Shown one piece after another: positions 42,006 to 49,864 of a stretch of DNA of 49,864 nt; the stretch's first letter is position 1, and every line of letters starts with the position of its first letter. The stretch lies in contig NZ_LYPA01000051.1 of assembly GCF_001675045.1 (NCBI RefSeq), positions 32,706 through 82,569 on the forward strand. Direction: 5' to 3'. The stretch comes from Paenibacillus oryzae. Its GTDB lineage: Bacteria; Bacillota; Bacilli; Paenibacillales; Paenibacillaceae. The translations under genes and the position numbers were made by a program. The notes below the pieces were generated by a model, which saw nothing but the letters and a program-made list of their open reading frames with translations, was not told where the DNA came from and did no database searches.

Positions 42006-43837
42006 ACTGTAGTTCCTCCATTATGGTCTTTTGACGACAGGCCCCAGTCGATAAATTGAATAATCCCGCTGTTCAATACACTCAGCTCCTGACGATTCAT
42101 GGGGTAATGCCCCATCATCAAGGCATTGACGTACAACATTTTGATCGCAATTGGCAAAATAGCGTTTTTCCCAGATTGGAACAAACGGCTGATGACCGGG
42201 TTATCCAGATTCAGATACAACGTTGCATATCCGGCATTTTGCAGGCCGGCGCTCAGGTTGCCCAACACGGATGAAAACAGATCCGTCGCTGCTTCCCTCG
42301 TAAGCTCCAGGGAGCGCAAATCGGAGGATTCCTTGGACAGCGTATAGAGAGCGGGCAGCTCCGACGGCTTGAAGCGCTTGAGCTGAACCTGCGTGCGGAA
42401 TTCCTGCAATACGGCGTCCGCTTCGCGCGTTGCTTCGTAATAGTTTCTGCGTTCCTCCGCTGTCAGATCGGTGAAGGTAAAGGAAACGTCCTCTGGCAGC
42501 AGCCGCTCAACCTCTGCGCCGTTATGAACAAGCGGCAGCCGGGACATAAGCTCGTAGTCATAGATATACCCGCCATTAACAACCACAAGCGATTGGGCGG
42601 CGGCAACATGCGTAATTTGGCGGTATTCATCCAGCGTTAGCGTGTAATACAGATGCTTGTGCTCCTGAAGCAGCTCGCCAAGCTCGCGCTGACCGATACT
42701 GCTATGAAAAGGAAGCCAGCGGTAAATAATCCGGTAGAACTGCTCATCCTCCACGGCAAGGGCCTTCATGGATAAAGCGTGAGAGCCGATAATGGCTTGC
42801 AGGCGGTCGGGGGCGAGCTCTGCCATCGTCATTAATTCACTGCGGATAGCTTCACCCAGCTCGCCTCTAACCTCCTCCAATTGATCATTCTCATAAAAAT
42901 GCTCCCTTGAAGCCGTAAGCTGCAATTCATCGCTCCAGATGAGACATTTGACGAAGAAGGCCCATTCAGGCAAAATATTTTCCGCTTTTTCGGAGACAAG
43001 CATATTTTTTAAATAGACGCGATGAGCCCGTTTGGCATTTAAATTAACGCCTTGGGGCAGGATGTAAGCAATGCCCCCTGTGCGGCCGGAAGCGGTTTGC
43101 AGCGGAATAAAATCCTTGAAACGGTCTCCCAGCAGCCGCTCGCCCCATGCCAAAACCTCGGCCTTATGGCTTCGAGCCATATCGGGATGCTTGATCCAGA
43201 TCGGCAAAGCCTCGTTAATTTGCTTGAAGCCTTGCTCCGTCTGCAAGGTAATGGGGTACGGCAGCAGCGCGCCATAATAATAGATGGAGCTTTCCAGAAA
43301 CTCCTGTTCAAAATAAGCCTCGCTCCCCGGCTTGCAGCGAAGAAATACTCTTGTTCCCGGCGTCAGCTCCGTATCCAGCTTGCGTATGGAATAAGTGCCG
43401 TCCGGCTTGCCGCGCCACTCCAGCGACGGGCCGCCCTTTGCGGATTGCGTCAGCACAACGATTTCATCGCTGACCATAAAGCAGGAAAGCAGGCCGATGC
43501 CGAAACGGCCGATAAAAGAAGTAGGCTGGGCAAGCAGATCGCCGCTTCGTTTGGAGGATTGGCCGATTACGGCCAGAAACTCATGGATATTTTCTTCGGT
43601 CAGGCCAATGCCGTTGTCCTGTATCGTCAAGGTGGCCGGACCGCCTGCGCCTGTAACGTCTATTTTGATGGAGCCTTCCGCTAATGGTTCATTTTCCCTT
43701 CTGGCCGTTACGGCGTCTACCGCGTTTTGCAGCAGTTCCCGCAAATAGACCTTGGGCGAGCTGTACAAATGATTGGACAGGATGTCGATCATCCCGCCCA
43801 GGTTTACTTGAAATCGATAGTTATCATGCTGGCTCAT
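42002..43837 (-). CDS. HSP90-family (HtpG-like) ATPase
   Basis: The 611-residue protein has the GHKL ATPase site in order: YLRELLQNAVDAVTARR (Glu and Asn), TIQDNGIGLTEEN, and GRFGIGLLSCFMVSDEIVV. A middle domain follows with RAHRVYLKNMLVSE and the HSP90-like DELQLTASREHFYEN. The C-terminal third is diverged from HtpG, and the usual charged linker is absent. It resembles the short bacterial HSP90-family proteins found beside TPR-protein genes rather than general HtpG. ATG 43837 follows GGAGAGG. It is divergent from copA. The function of this subgroup is unknown; an ATP-driven chaperone role is likely. Confidence 0.88.
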   Translation of the reverse strand: MSQHDNYRFQVNLGGMIDILSNHLYSSPKVYLRELLQNAVDAVTARRENEPLAEGSIKIDVTGAGGPATLTIQDNGIGLTEENIHEFLAVIGQSSKRSGDLLAQPTSFIGRFGIGLLSCFMVSDEIVVLTQSAKGGPSLEWRGKPDGTYSIRKLDTELTPGTRVFLRCKPGSEAYFEQEFLESSIYYYGALLPYPITLQTEQGFKQINEALPIWIKHPDMARSHKAEVLAWGERLLGDRFKDFIPLQTASGRTGGIAYILPQGVNLNAKRAHRVYLKNMLVSEKAENILPEWAFFVKCLIWSDELQLTASREHFYENDQLEEVRGELGEAIRSELMTMAELAPDRLQAIIGSHALSMKALAVEDEQFYRIIYRWLPFHSSIGQRELGELLQEHKHLYYTLTLDEYRQITHVAAAQSLVVVNGGYIYDYELMSRLPLVHNGAEVERLLPEDVSFTFTDLTAEERRNYYEATREADAVLQEFRTQVQLKRFKPSELPALYTLSKESSDLRSLELTREAATDLFSSVLGNLSAGLQNAGYATLYLNLDNPVISRLFQSGKNAILPIAIKMLYVNALMMGHYPMNRQELSVLNSGIIQFIDWGLSSKDHNGGTTV

Positions 43838-43967
43838 AGCCTCTCCATCCCCCTGAACATTTGTTCGTCTTCGCCATTTATTTTACTAGATTGGAAAATA
43901 ATTCGCCAGCAACCTGCCCCCTCTTTGTCAAAACGGTACAATGGAACTAGGCAAGGAGTACGATGAA

Positions 43968-44025
43968 ATACCCTACAAGGGTATCGTAAATAATAATTGA
44001 CTAATATAGGGTGGGGGGGTATACT
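43968..44025 (+). promoter_or_regulatory. copA promoter with CsoR-like operators
   Basis: TTGACT (43997-44002) and TATACT (44020-44025) are exactly 17 bp apart, a near-perfect SigA promoter. The spacer contains TAGGGTGGGGGGG (seven G in a row). Upstream lies ATACCCTACAAGGGTAT (43968-43984), close to the B. subtilis CsoR operator ATACCCTACGGGGGTAT as I remember it. A CsoR repressor released by Cu(I) would fit. The start point is near 44032, so an in-frame GTG at 44011 is untranscribed and ATG 44059 is the true start. Confidence 0.75.
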
Positions 44026-44058
44026 GAGGACATAAATCGGCAGCGGGAGTTGAATAAG

Positions 44059-46311
44059 ATGCAAGCAAACATAGGGAAAGAGCAAGAAGATGTAGCCGAG
44101 CAGCATTCAAACGTTCAGGTTACGTTAGATATAACAGGAATGACCTGTGCGGCATGCGCTAACCGGATCGAAAAGGGATTGGGCAGGATGGCAGGCGTCG
44201 CCAGCGCCAATGTCAATTACGCGATGGAAACCGCCAGCGTTGCCTTTGCCCCGGATGCGGTAACGGCAGAGGATTTACAGAACAAGGTAAAGCAGCTTGG
44301 TTATGGGGCCGTTCTGAAGCAGGAGAAGGAAAACAAGGAGCAGCGCAAAAAGGAGGAAGCAGCGAGGCACAAGCGGAAGTTCTGGCTTGCAGCGGTGTTG
44401 TCCTTGCCCCTGCTATGGAGCATGGCGGGACATTTTGGCTTTACCTCATGGATGTATGTTCCCGATTTGTTCATGAATCCGTGGTTCCAGCTCATCGTGG
44501 CCGCCCCGGTTCAGTTTTATGTGGGCGCGCCGTTTTATGCCGGCGCCTACAAGTCGCTCAAAAGCCGCGGCGCCAATATGGATGTGCTGATTGCGCTTGG
44601 CACGTCGGCGGCTTATTTTTACAGCGTATACCTGACGCTGGACTGGTTCCGGGGTGGAGGGGAAGCTCATCACGCGCCTTCGCTTTATTTTGAAACAAGC
44701 GCAGTGCTTATTACTCTTGTTGTTCTTGGAAAATGGTTCGAGAGCATGGCAAAAGGCCGCACCTCCGACGCGATTCGTTCGCTTATGGGATTGCAGGCCA
44801 AGACGGCTCATGTGCTGCGGAACGGGGAAGAGCTGAGAATTCCGATCGAAGAGGTGCTTGTTGGCGATCTCGTGCTGGTAAAACCCGGCGAAAAGGTTCC
44901 GGTGGACGGAGTGGTAGTGGACGGCTCTTCTTCAGTCGACGAATCCATGCTGACGGGAGAAAGCATTCCGGTAAGCAAGCGGGCGGGCGACCCCGTCATC
45001 GGGGCGACCTTGAACAAAAACGGCCTGCTGCAAATCAAGGCCGAAAAAATCGGCAAAGATACGGCGCTTGCGCAAATTATTAAAATCGTTGAGGAAGCCC
45101 AAGGCTCCAAAGCGCCCATTCAGCGGATCGCGGACGTTATTTCCGGCATTTTTGTTCCTATCGTCGTTGCTATCGCGGCGCTTGCTTTTGTCCTGTGGTA
45201 TTTCCTGATTGAGCCCGGCAATGTGGGCGGGGCGCTGGAGAAAAGCATTGCGATTTTGGTTATCGCATGTCCTTGTGCCTTAGGGCTGGCAACGCCAACC
45301 TCGATTATGGCGGGCTCGGGACGCGCAGCAGAGCTGGGCGTGTTGTTCAAGGGCGGAGAGCATCTGGAGAAAACGCAGGAAATCGATACCGTTCTGCTGG
45401 ACAAAACAGGTACGGTTACGGTAGGCAAGCCGGAACTGACGGATGTTGTTGCGGTTTATGATGAAGCCGAAATGCTGGCTTTGGCGGCAGCGGCGGAGAA
45501 GGGCTCGGAGCATCCCCTGGCGGAGGCTATCGTTGCCGGAGCGGAGCAGCGGGGCATCCGGCTGCCGCAGACGGATGCTTTTGAGGCTATTCCGGGTTAT
45601 GGCGTCAAGGCTGCTGCTGCGGGGCGCAGCATTTTGATCGGCACTCGCAGGCTAATGGCGGCTGAAGGCATTGATGCTTCAAAGGCCTATGACAAAATGG
45701 CGGAGCTGGAGAGCAAGGGGAAGACCGCTATGCTGGTTGCCATTGACGGCGAATATGCGGGAATGCTTGCCGTTGCGGACACGGTTAAGGCAACCTCCGC
45801 TTCGGCTATTGCAAGACTGAAGGAAATGGGCCTTGAGGTTGTCATGATTACCGGGGACAATGAAGCAACCGCCAAAGCCATTGCCGCAGAGGTAGGCATA
45901 ACCCGCGTTCTGGGAGAGGTGCTGCCTGAGGGCAAGGCCGAAGAGGTCAGAAAGCTGCAGGAAAGCGGCAGGAAGGTCGCCATGGTTGGCGACGGCATCA
46001 ACGATGCCCCGGCGTTGGCGACCGCAACGATTGGCATGGCGATTGGCACCGGCAGCGATGTAGCGATGGAGGCCGCCGATGTAACGCTTATGCGGGGCGA
46101 CTTGTCGGCCATCGCCGATGCCATTGCGATGAGCCGCAAAACGATGTCCAACATTAAGCAAAACCTGTTTTGGGCGCTGGGCTACAACACGCTTGGCATA
46201 CCGATTGCTGCAATTGGCCTGCTTGCCCCATGGGTAGCGGGAGCGGCGATGGCGCTAAGCTCGGTATCCGTCGTATTAAACTCGCTCAGATTGCAGCGGA
46301 TGAAGCTGTAA
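44059..46311 (+). CDS. copA: Copper-exporting P1B-type ATPase
   Basis: CopA pumps Cu(I) out of the cytoplasm with ATP. The 750-residue protein has one N-terminal metal-binding domain with [18 protein letters not shown] (about residues 25-90), eight membrane helices, the TGES-type [10 protein letters not shown], the transmembrane CPC in [11 protein letters not shown], the phosphorylation site [12 protein letters not shown], the SEHPLA motif and [13 protein letters not shown]. These define Cu(I) specificity. Most relatives have two N-terminal metal-binding domains; here only one is seen. ATG 44059 follows GGGAG. No copZ or csoR gene is next to it. It is divergent from the HSP90-like gene. Confidence 0.95.
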   Translation: MQANIGKEQEDVAEQHSNVQVTLDITGMTCAACANRIEKGLGRMAGVASANVNYAMETASVAFAPDAVTAEDLQNKVKQLGYGAVLKQEKENKEQRKKEEAARHKRKFWLAAVLSLPLLWSMAGHFGFTSWMYVPDLFMNPWFQLIVAAPVQFYVGAPFYAGAYKSLKSRGANMDVLIALGTSAAYFYSVYLTLDWFRGGGEAHHAPSLYFETSAVLITLVVLGKWFESMAKGRTSDAIRSLMGLQAKTAHVLRNGEELRIPIEEVLVGDLVLVKPGEKVPVDGVVVDGSSSVDESMLTGESIPVSKRAGDPVIGATLNKNGLLQIKAEKIGKDTALAQIIKIVEEAQGSKAPIQRIADVISGIFVPIVVAIAALAFVLWYFLIEPGNVGGALEKSIAILVIACPCALGLATPTSIMAGSGRAAELGVLFKGGEHLEKTQEIDTVLLDKTGTVTVGKPELTDVVAVYDEAEMLALAAAAEKGSEHPLAEAIVAGAEQRGIRLPQTDAFEAIPGYGVKAAAAGRSILIGTRRLMAAEGIDASKAYDKMAELESKGKTAMLVAIDGEYAGMLAVADTVKATSASAIARLKEMGLEVVMITGDNEATAKAIAAEVGITRVLGEVLPEGKAEEVRKLQESGRKVAMVGDGINDAPALATATIGMAIGTGSDVAMEAADVTLMRGDLSAIADAIAMSRKTMSNIKQNLFWALGYNTLGIPIAAIGLLAPWVAGAAMALSSVSVVLNSLRLQRMKL

Positions 46312-46400
46312 CTACCATGAAGATGTAGCTCCCATGAAGCTGTAACTGTATGAGACTGTAACTATGAAGATGAACTCCCATGAAGCTGTAACTGTATGAA
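46300..46400 (+). repeat. Repeats of the copA 3' end
   Basis: The last coding bases of copA, ATGAAGCTGTAACT (46300-46313), recur at 46334 and 46380. Related pieces (ATGAGACTGTAACT, ATGAAGATG) lie between them. The main repeat distance is 46 bp (46334 to 46380). No gene is encoded. Confidence 0.7.
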
Positions 46401-46485
46401 TCAATGTTAGTCAGGACAGTAGTACATGAAACGGTAAGAAGCGATTTGTATGGATCGGAAATACATTAACCTGGTGCACAACCAA

Positions 46486-46720
46486 GCGTACGAGGCTAGG
46501 AGTGATGTCACAAAGCCGAGCGTACGAGGCTAGGAGTGATGTCACAAAGCCGAGCGTATGAGGCTAGAAGTGATGTCTCAAAGCCGAGCGTACGAGGCTA
46601 GAAGTGTGTCACAAAGTCGAGCGTACGAGGCTAGAAGTGATGTCGTAAAGTCGAGCGTACGAGGCTAGAAGTGTGTCACAAAGTAGAGCGTATGAGGCTA
46701 GAAGTGATGTCACAAAGTAG
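46486..46720 (+). repeat. Seven tandem 33-34-bp repeats
   Basis: Units (core GCGTACGAGGCTAGAAGTGA) start at 46486, 46520, 46554, 46588, 46621, 46655 and 46688, so the period is 34 or 33 bp. The shorter units lack one base (GTGTGTC instead of GTGATGTC). Unit variation is graded along the array: AGGAG in the first two, AGAAG later. No open frame or hairpin explains it. Confidence 0.92.
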
Positions 46721-46822
46721 TGTTTCGTCTAGTGGTCTAAGAGGTAGCAAAAAGGTGGGCCAGTCGGTGAAAATACCGGCTGGCTTTTCGTTATTGAGGA
46801 AATACCAGCCCAATGTGCACAA

Positions 46823-47001
46823 GTTGTACGATTTTTCATACAAAATAATAGTGTACCCGTTGGAATAGAGGCAAGTTGTATGAAATATCGTACAAAATGA
46901 AAGTGTTGCTACTCCCAAAATTAGGGATTTGTACGATTTATCGTACAAAGTAGCTGAAATGACACGGAACCGGCTCACTTTTATACGAAAAATCATACAA
47001 A
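46823..47001. repeat. Second array of 22-bp palindromes with 52-bp pitch
   Basis: Copies start at 46823, 46875, 46928 and 46980 (spacing 52, 53, 52 bp). The copy at 46928-46949, TTTGTACGATTTATCGTACAAA, has perfect 10-bp arms; the others have one to four changes. Motif and pitch equal those of the array at 11286-11566, but the spacers between copies are different. Confidence 0.9.
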
Positions 47002-47118
47002 GCGCCTCTTTTTGATTTTTTGTTGTTAATCTTTTGCAGAATGAAGGGATGGAACGGGTTTGAGAGGGCAGTCTATAAATACTAATCATAAAGGAGACCA
47101 CCGTCAGCCAACCTGCCC

Positions 47119-47306
47119 CATCAACTGTCATTCCAAAGAGAATACCTGTTATCCAAACGCCGTCATCAACTGTCATTCCAAAGAGAATGCCTGTTATCCA
47201 AACACCGTCATCAACTGTCATCCCAAAGAGAATGCCTGTTATCCAAATGCAGTCATCGACTGTCATCCAGTCGCCGTCATCCATTGTCATCCAAACGTTA
47301 TCCAAA
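47119..47306. repeat. 45-bp tandem repeats, open in frame on both strands
   Basis: Three full 45-bp units start at 47119, 47164 and 47209; shortened units start at 47254 and 47279. Since 45 is a multiple of three, the plus strand can encode INCHSKENACYPNAV units and the minus strand TVDDGVWITGILFGM units. Neither frame has a convincing ribosome binding site (starts at TTG 47060 and TTG 47380), and the minus one begins beside the catE promoter. I treat the array as non-coding. Confidence 0.8.
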
Positions 47307-47342
47307 GGAAATGGGCTATCTTCTAAAGGCCCAAAATTGTGC

Positions 47343-47371
47343 TTGACGAGTGACCAATTAAAATATATACT
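47343..47371 (+). promoter_or_regulatory. SigA-type promoter of the catE operon
   Basis: TTGACG (47343-47348) and TATACT (47366-47371) have an exact 17-bp spacer. The predicted start near 47378 leaves a leader of about 60 nt before the ATG at 47441. In that leader CATTTC (47392-47397) and GAAATG (47415-47420) form a loose inverted repeat that might bind a repressor of the MarR/YodB type; this is only a guess. Confidence 0.75.
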
Positions 47372-47440
47372 TAATAACAAATAGTAAGTAACATTTCAAT
47401 ATATAGATATTTACGAAATGAATGGACCGAGGTGAAAAAG

Positions 47441-48301
47441 ATGTCTTATAAGGTGCATCCCGACACGAGGCTTGGAGCCGTTAAGCTGCGCGTCAGCAAT
47501 TTGACTCGTTCACTTGCCTTTTATCAGGATATTATTGGTTTTTCCCTGCTGAAGCAGGAAGGTGACACAGCAGAGCTGACTGTAGATGGCAAAAATGCTT
47601 TGCTGGTCCTTCAAGAGGTGCCAAATGCTGTCGTTATTCCGCCTCAATCGGCCAGCGGGTTATATCATTACGCTATTCTGCTGCCTTCCCGCAAAGCGTT
47701 GGGCGTCTCGCTCAAGCGGCTTGTTGATGCTGGACTTCGGGTTGGGCAAGCGGACCATCTCGTCAGCGAAGCATTGTATCTGTCGGACCCCGATTTGAAC
47801 GGCATCGAGATTTATCGCGACCGTCCAAGGGAAGAATGGAAGTATAACCCGCAAGGTTATGTCAATATGGCTACCGACCCTATCGATTGGGAGGGGCTGC
47901 TGAAGGAAGGCGAAGGCGAGCCTTGGACCGGATTGCCGGAAGGAACGACGATCGGTCATGTTCATTTTCATGTAGGCGATATGTCCAAAGCCAAACGTTT
48001 TTATAGCGAAGCGCTAGGCTTTGATATTGAAGCGGATATGATGCGAATGGGCGCTTTGTTTCTTGGGGCCGGCCGCTACCATCACCATATTGGGCTTAAC
48101 TTATGGGCTGGAGCGGGAGCGCCTCCTGTACCCCCGAACGGAACGGGAATCCACTATTTTACCATCGTTGCGCCTAATCGCGAGGAACTGGACAAAACGG
48201 CAAAATCGGCGGAAGAATACGGATTTCAGGTGGAGACAGACGGCGTTATCAAATGGTTAACGGATCCATACGGGATCAAAATCAGATTAATTGCAGAATA
48301 A
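47441..48301 (+). CDS. catE: CatE-like VOC-family catechol-2,3-dioxygenase
   Basis: The 286-residue protein has two VOC-type beta-alpha-beta domains (about 8-130 and 165-286), as in B. subtilis CatE. The first contains AVKLRVSNLTRSLAFYQDII and ALYLSDPDLNGIEIYRD; the second has GHVHFHVGDMSKAKRFYSEA and WLTDPYGIKIRLIAE. The conserved His and Glu ligands for Fe(II) are present. It would open the ring of catechols. ATG 47441 is chosen because GAGGTG overlaps the alternative GTG 47432. An NAD(P)-binding protein and a nitroreductase follow, a mix known from quinone-stress operons. Confidence 0.9.
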   Translation: MSYKVHPDTRLGAVKLRVSNLTRSLAFYQDIIGFSLLKQEGDTAELTVDGKNALLVLQEVPNAVVIPPQSASGLYHYAILLPSRKALGVSLKRLVDAGLRVGQADHLVSEALYLSDPDLNGIEIYRDRPREEWKYNPQGYVNMATDPIDWEGLLKEGEGEPWTGLPEGTTIGHVHFHVGDMSKAKRFYSEALGFDIEADMMRMGALFLGAGRYHHHIGLNLWAGAGAPPVPPNGTGIHYFTIVAPNREELDKTAKSAEEYGFQVETDGVIKWLTDPYGIKIRLIAE

Positions 48302-48335
48302 GCATAGCCAGACTTTAGGAAAGGAGGTTTGCGGC

Positions 48336-48974
48336 ATGAAAATAGCCATCATTGGAGCATCCGGCAAAGCGGGCAAGCTGATTGCGGAAGAGGCGCTAAG
48401 CCGAGGACATGCAGTAACGGCCTTTGTTAGGGACGCATCCAAAATCAGTGACAGCAGGCTTACCGTTAAGGAGCAGGATGTGTTTCAGCTAACAACAGAA
48501 GATTTGACTCCTTTTGATGTGGTCGTTAACGCTTTTGGCGCCACGCCAGGCAACGAAGCGGCTCATGTGGAAGCGGGCAATGTGCTGATTGACGCATTAA
48601 AAGGCGTAAGCGGCACACGATTGTTTGTTGTTGGCGGCGCTGGCAGTCTGTATGTGGACGAGGCTGCAACTGTCCGTTTAATGGACACGCCGAATTTCCC
48701 CAAGGAGTATTATGCTACAGCAAGCAATCAGGGTGAAAACCTGAATCTGTTGCAGAAAACGGCGGGATTAAATTGGACCTTCCTGAGTCCAGCTGTATTT
48801 TTTGATCCCCAGGGCAAAAGAACAGGCGCTTATAAAGCAGGCAAGGATCATTTGCATTTTAACAGCCAAGGCAAAAGCTATATCAGCTATAGCGATTACG
48901 CAATTGCGGTGGTTGATGAAATAGAGGAACCCAAATCGGTAAACGCAAGGTTCTCCGTAGTAGGGGAAGAATAA
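48336..48974 (+). CDS. NAD(P)-binding oxidoreductase-like protein (YwnB/NmrA type)
   Basis: The 212-residue Rossmann-fold protein opens with MKIAIIGASGKAGKLIAEEA, the GxxGxxG dinucleotide-binding motif. AVTAFVRDASKI, then VNAFGATPG, LFVVGGAGSLY and WTFLSPAVFFDP are as in atypical SDR proteins such as YwnB. The usual YxxxK catalytic pair is not evident. ATG 48336 is preceded by AAAGGAGG and lies 34 bp after catE, so the three genes are one operon. It probably binds NADPH and reduces a quinone or acts as a sensor. Confidence 0.88.
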   Translation: MKIAIIGASGKAGKLIAEEALSRGHAVTAFVRDASKISDSRLTVKEQDVFQLTTEDLTPFDVVVNAFGATPGNEAAHVEAGNVLIDALKGVSGTRLFVVGGAGSLYVDEAATVRLMDTPNFPKEYYATASNQGENLNLLQKTAGLNWTFLSPAVFFDPQGKRTGAYKAGKDHLHFNSQGKSYISYSDYAIAVVDEIEEPKSVNARFSVVGEE

Positions 48975-49006
48975 AAAAACATACAATTATTGGAGGAGTT
49001 TACATT

Positions 49007-49654
49007 ATGGGAATTATGGACAGCTTGTTTGGACAAGGAAAAAAATCGGAAAACGGAGCAAAAAGCTTTAACGAAGCAATTGAAAGCAGACGTTCTATCT
49101 ATGCAATCAGCTCGGAGAAGGTTGTTTCCGACGAGCGCATTCAGGAAGTCGTTAATCATGCCGTAAAGCATACGCCATCTTCCTTCAACTCCCAAAGCGC
49201 ACGCGTGGTCGTTTTGGCTGGCGAGCAGCATAAAAAGCTGTGGAACCTGACAACAGAAACATTGAAGGCTATTGTACCCGCTGACCAATTTGGCCCGACA
49301 CAGGAAAAAATGAATGCTTTTGGCGCTGGCTACGGCACGGTCCTGTTCTTCGAGGACACTGAAGTTATCGAAGGCTTGCAAAAGCAATTTGCCGCTTATG
49401 CCGACAATTTCCCGATCTGGTCCAATCAATCCAACGGCATGCTGCAGCTGGTAGTCTGGACTGCGCTTGAGCAAGAAGGCTTTGGAGCAACGCTCCAGCA
49501 CTACAATCCGCTGATCGACGATGCCGTCAAAGCGGAATGGAGCATTCCTGCAAGCTGGAAGCTGATTGCCCAAATGCCGTTTGGCAAACCGGTAGCGCCT
49601 GCTGGCGAAAAGCAATTTGCACCGCTTGAAGGCCGCGTGAAATTTATTAAGTAA
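49007..49654 (+). CDS. Nitroreductase-family protein (FRM2-like)
   Basis: The 215-residue FMN-binding protein has an N-terminal tail (MGIMDSLFGQGKKSENGAK), then SFNEAIESRRSIYAI, TPSSFNSQSARVVVLAG and WSNQSNGMLQLVVWTALEQEGFG, and a C-terminal FGKPVAP stretch. This is the pattern of the FRM2/HBN1-like nitroreductase group (YfhC in B. subtilis) rather than NfsA or NfsB. Such enzymes reduce nitro compounds or quinones with NAD(P)H. ATG 49007 follows TTGGAGGAG. It is the last gene of the operon, and two terminators follow. Confidence 0.9.
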   Translation: MGIMDSLFGQGKKSENGAKSFNEAIESRRSIYAISSEKVVSDERIQEVVNHAVKHTPSSFNSQSARVVVLAGEQHKKLWNLTTETLKAIVPADQFGPTQEKMNAFGAGYGTVLFFEDTEVIEGLQKQFAAYADNFPIWSNQSNGMLQLVVWTALEQEGFGATLQHYNPLIDDAVKAEWSIPASWKLIAQMPFGKPVAPAGEKQFAPLEGRVKFIK

Positions 49655-49692
49655 GGAAGGGCAGAGCCTTGCCGCTATACGCGGCCGCGCCT

Positions 49693-49720
49693 CCTCAATA
49701 GCGCGCTTCTGAGGTTTTTT
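49693..49720 (+). terminator. Terminator after the nitroreductase gene
   Basis: CCTCA (49693-49697) pairs with TGAGG (49710-49714), strengthened by an inner AGC-GCGCT element, and six U residues follow. Confidence 0.7.
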
Positions 49721-49735
49721 ATTTCCTTGCACCCC

Positions 49736-49791
49736 AAAACCGTCTGCAAAACAAGGCGCCCGCCGCCTCCGTCTTGCAGGCGGTTTTTTTT
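49736..49791 (+). terminator. Second terminator, strong stem
   Basis: AAAACCGTCTGCAA (49736-49749) pairs with TTGCAGGCGGTTTT (49774-49787) with one G-U pair, and eight U residues begin within the stem end. The A-rich left side could let it act on the minus strand as well. Confidence 0.85.
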
Positions 49792-49864
49792 CTACGACGG
49801 ACCAATTAACTAACAAGGATTTCCATAAGCCTCTGTCGAAGTGTTAACTATCCACTTTAATGGA

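Noticed and set aside
44011..44058. GTG 44011 as the copA start
   Set aside because: It lies inside the promoter, upstream of the predicted transcription start; ATG 44059 has a ribosome binding site.
46676..47380. 234-residue minus-strand frame over the repeat region
   Set aside because: It crosses three different repeat types, begins at TTG next to the catE promoter and has no ribosome binding site.

Overview
The window reads as a chromosomal segment of a Paenibacillus-like Firmicute. The evidence is strong AGGAGG-type ribosome binding sites, frequent GTG/TTG starts, a TPP-controlled thiM-thiD operon, B. subtilis-like CysJ/CysI, CatE and BstA/YfiT relatives, and exported proteins with NHL repeats, copper-amine-oxidase-N-like domains and X2/Fn3-like repeats. 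Genus is inferred from gene style only; there is no rRNA here. I see no prophage, transposase or CRISPR array.

Layout. 1-3554 (minus) is the N-terminal part of a very large exported protein that runs off the left edge, with a beta-propeller-like region followed by near-identical 468-bp tandem repeats. 3.7-7.1 kb holds an ankyrin protein, rpiA, a BstA-like DinB protein, a lipoprotein and a DUF4275-like protein. 7.2-9.7 kb (minus) is the TPP riboswitch-thiM-thiD block with a Gln-rich protein at its end. 9.8-12.5 kb has a DUF1801 protein, an AraC/GyrI regulator, a 52-bp-phased array of 22-bp palindromes, and ung. 12.5-16.1 kb (minus) carries two paralogous chemoreceptors. 16.3-20.4 kb is a tight operon: QueD, a UbiA-type polyprenyl-phosphate phosphoribosyltransferase-like enzyme, a HAD-IB phosphatase, two SMR-like flippase subunits and a polytopic glycosyltransferase-like protein, then tRNA-Lys. 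20.6-26.5 kb has a secreted protein, an ECF sigma/anti-sigma pair, a SulP transporter with YjbQ, GluQ-RS and tRNA-Asp. 26.6-29.7 kb is a CHASE2-adenylate cyclase followed by a 182-bp tandem array seeded by its own 3' end. 29.7-35.1 kb encodes two large exported proteins (NHL/copper-amine-oxidase-N; FecR/coiled-coil/beta-rich). 35.8-39.7 kb is cysJ-cysI. 39.9-44 kb has a sugar isomerase-like protein, a MITE-like palindrome, and an HSP90-TPR pair. 44-46.3 kb is copA behind a CsoR-like operator. 46.3-47.3 kb is a gene-free stretch with four kinds of repeats, including a second 52-bp-phased palindrome array. 47.3-49.7 kb is a catE-NAD(P)-binding protein-nitroreductase operon.

How parts may work together. 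The UbiA-HAD-SMR-SMR-GT operon contains every step needed to make a lipid-linked ribose-type sugar donor, flip it and transfer it outside the cell; I regard it as the best candidate for an undescribed system. QueD, GluQ-RS and tRNA-Asp form a queuosine theme: GluQ-RS sits just downstream of the gene for the tRNA it modifies. The two palindrome arrays, 35 kb apart with the same motif and the same pitch, are the most striking non-coding signal.
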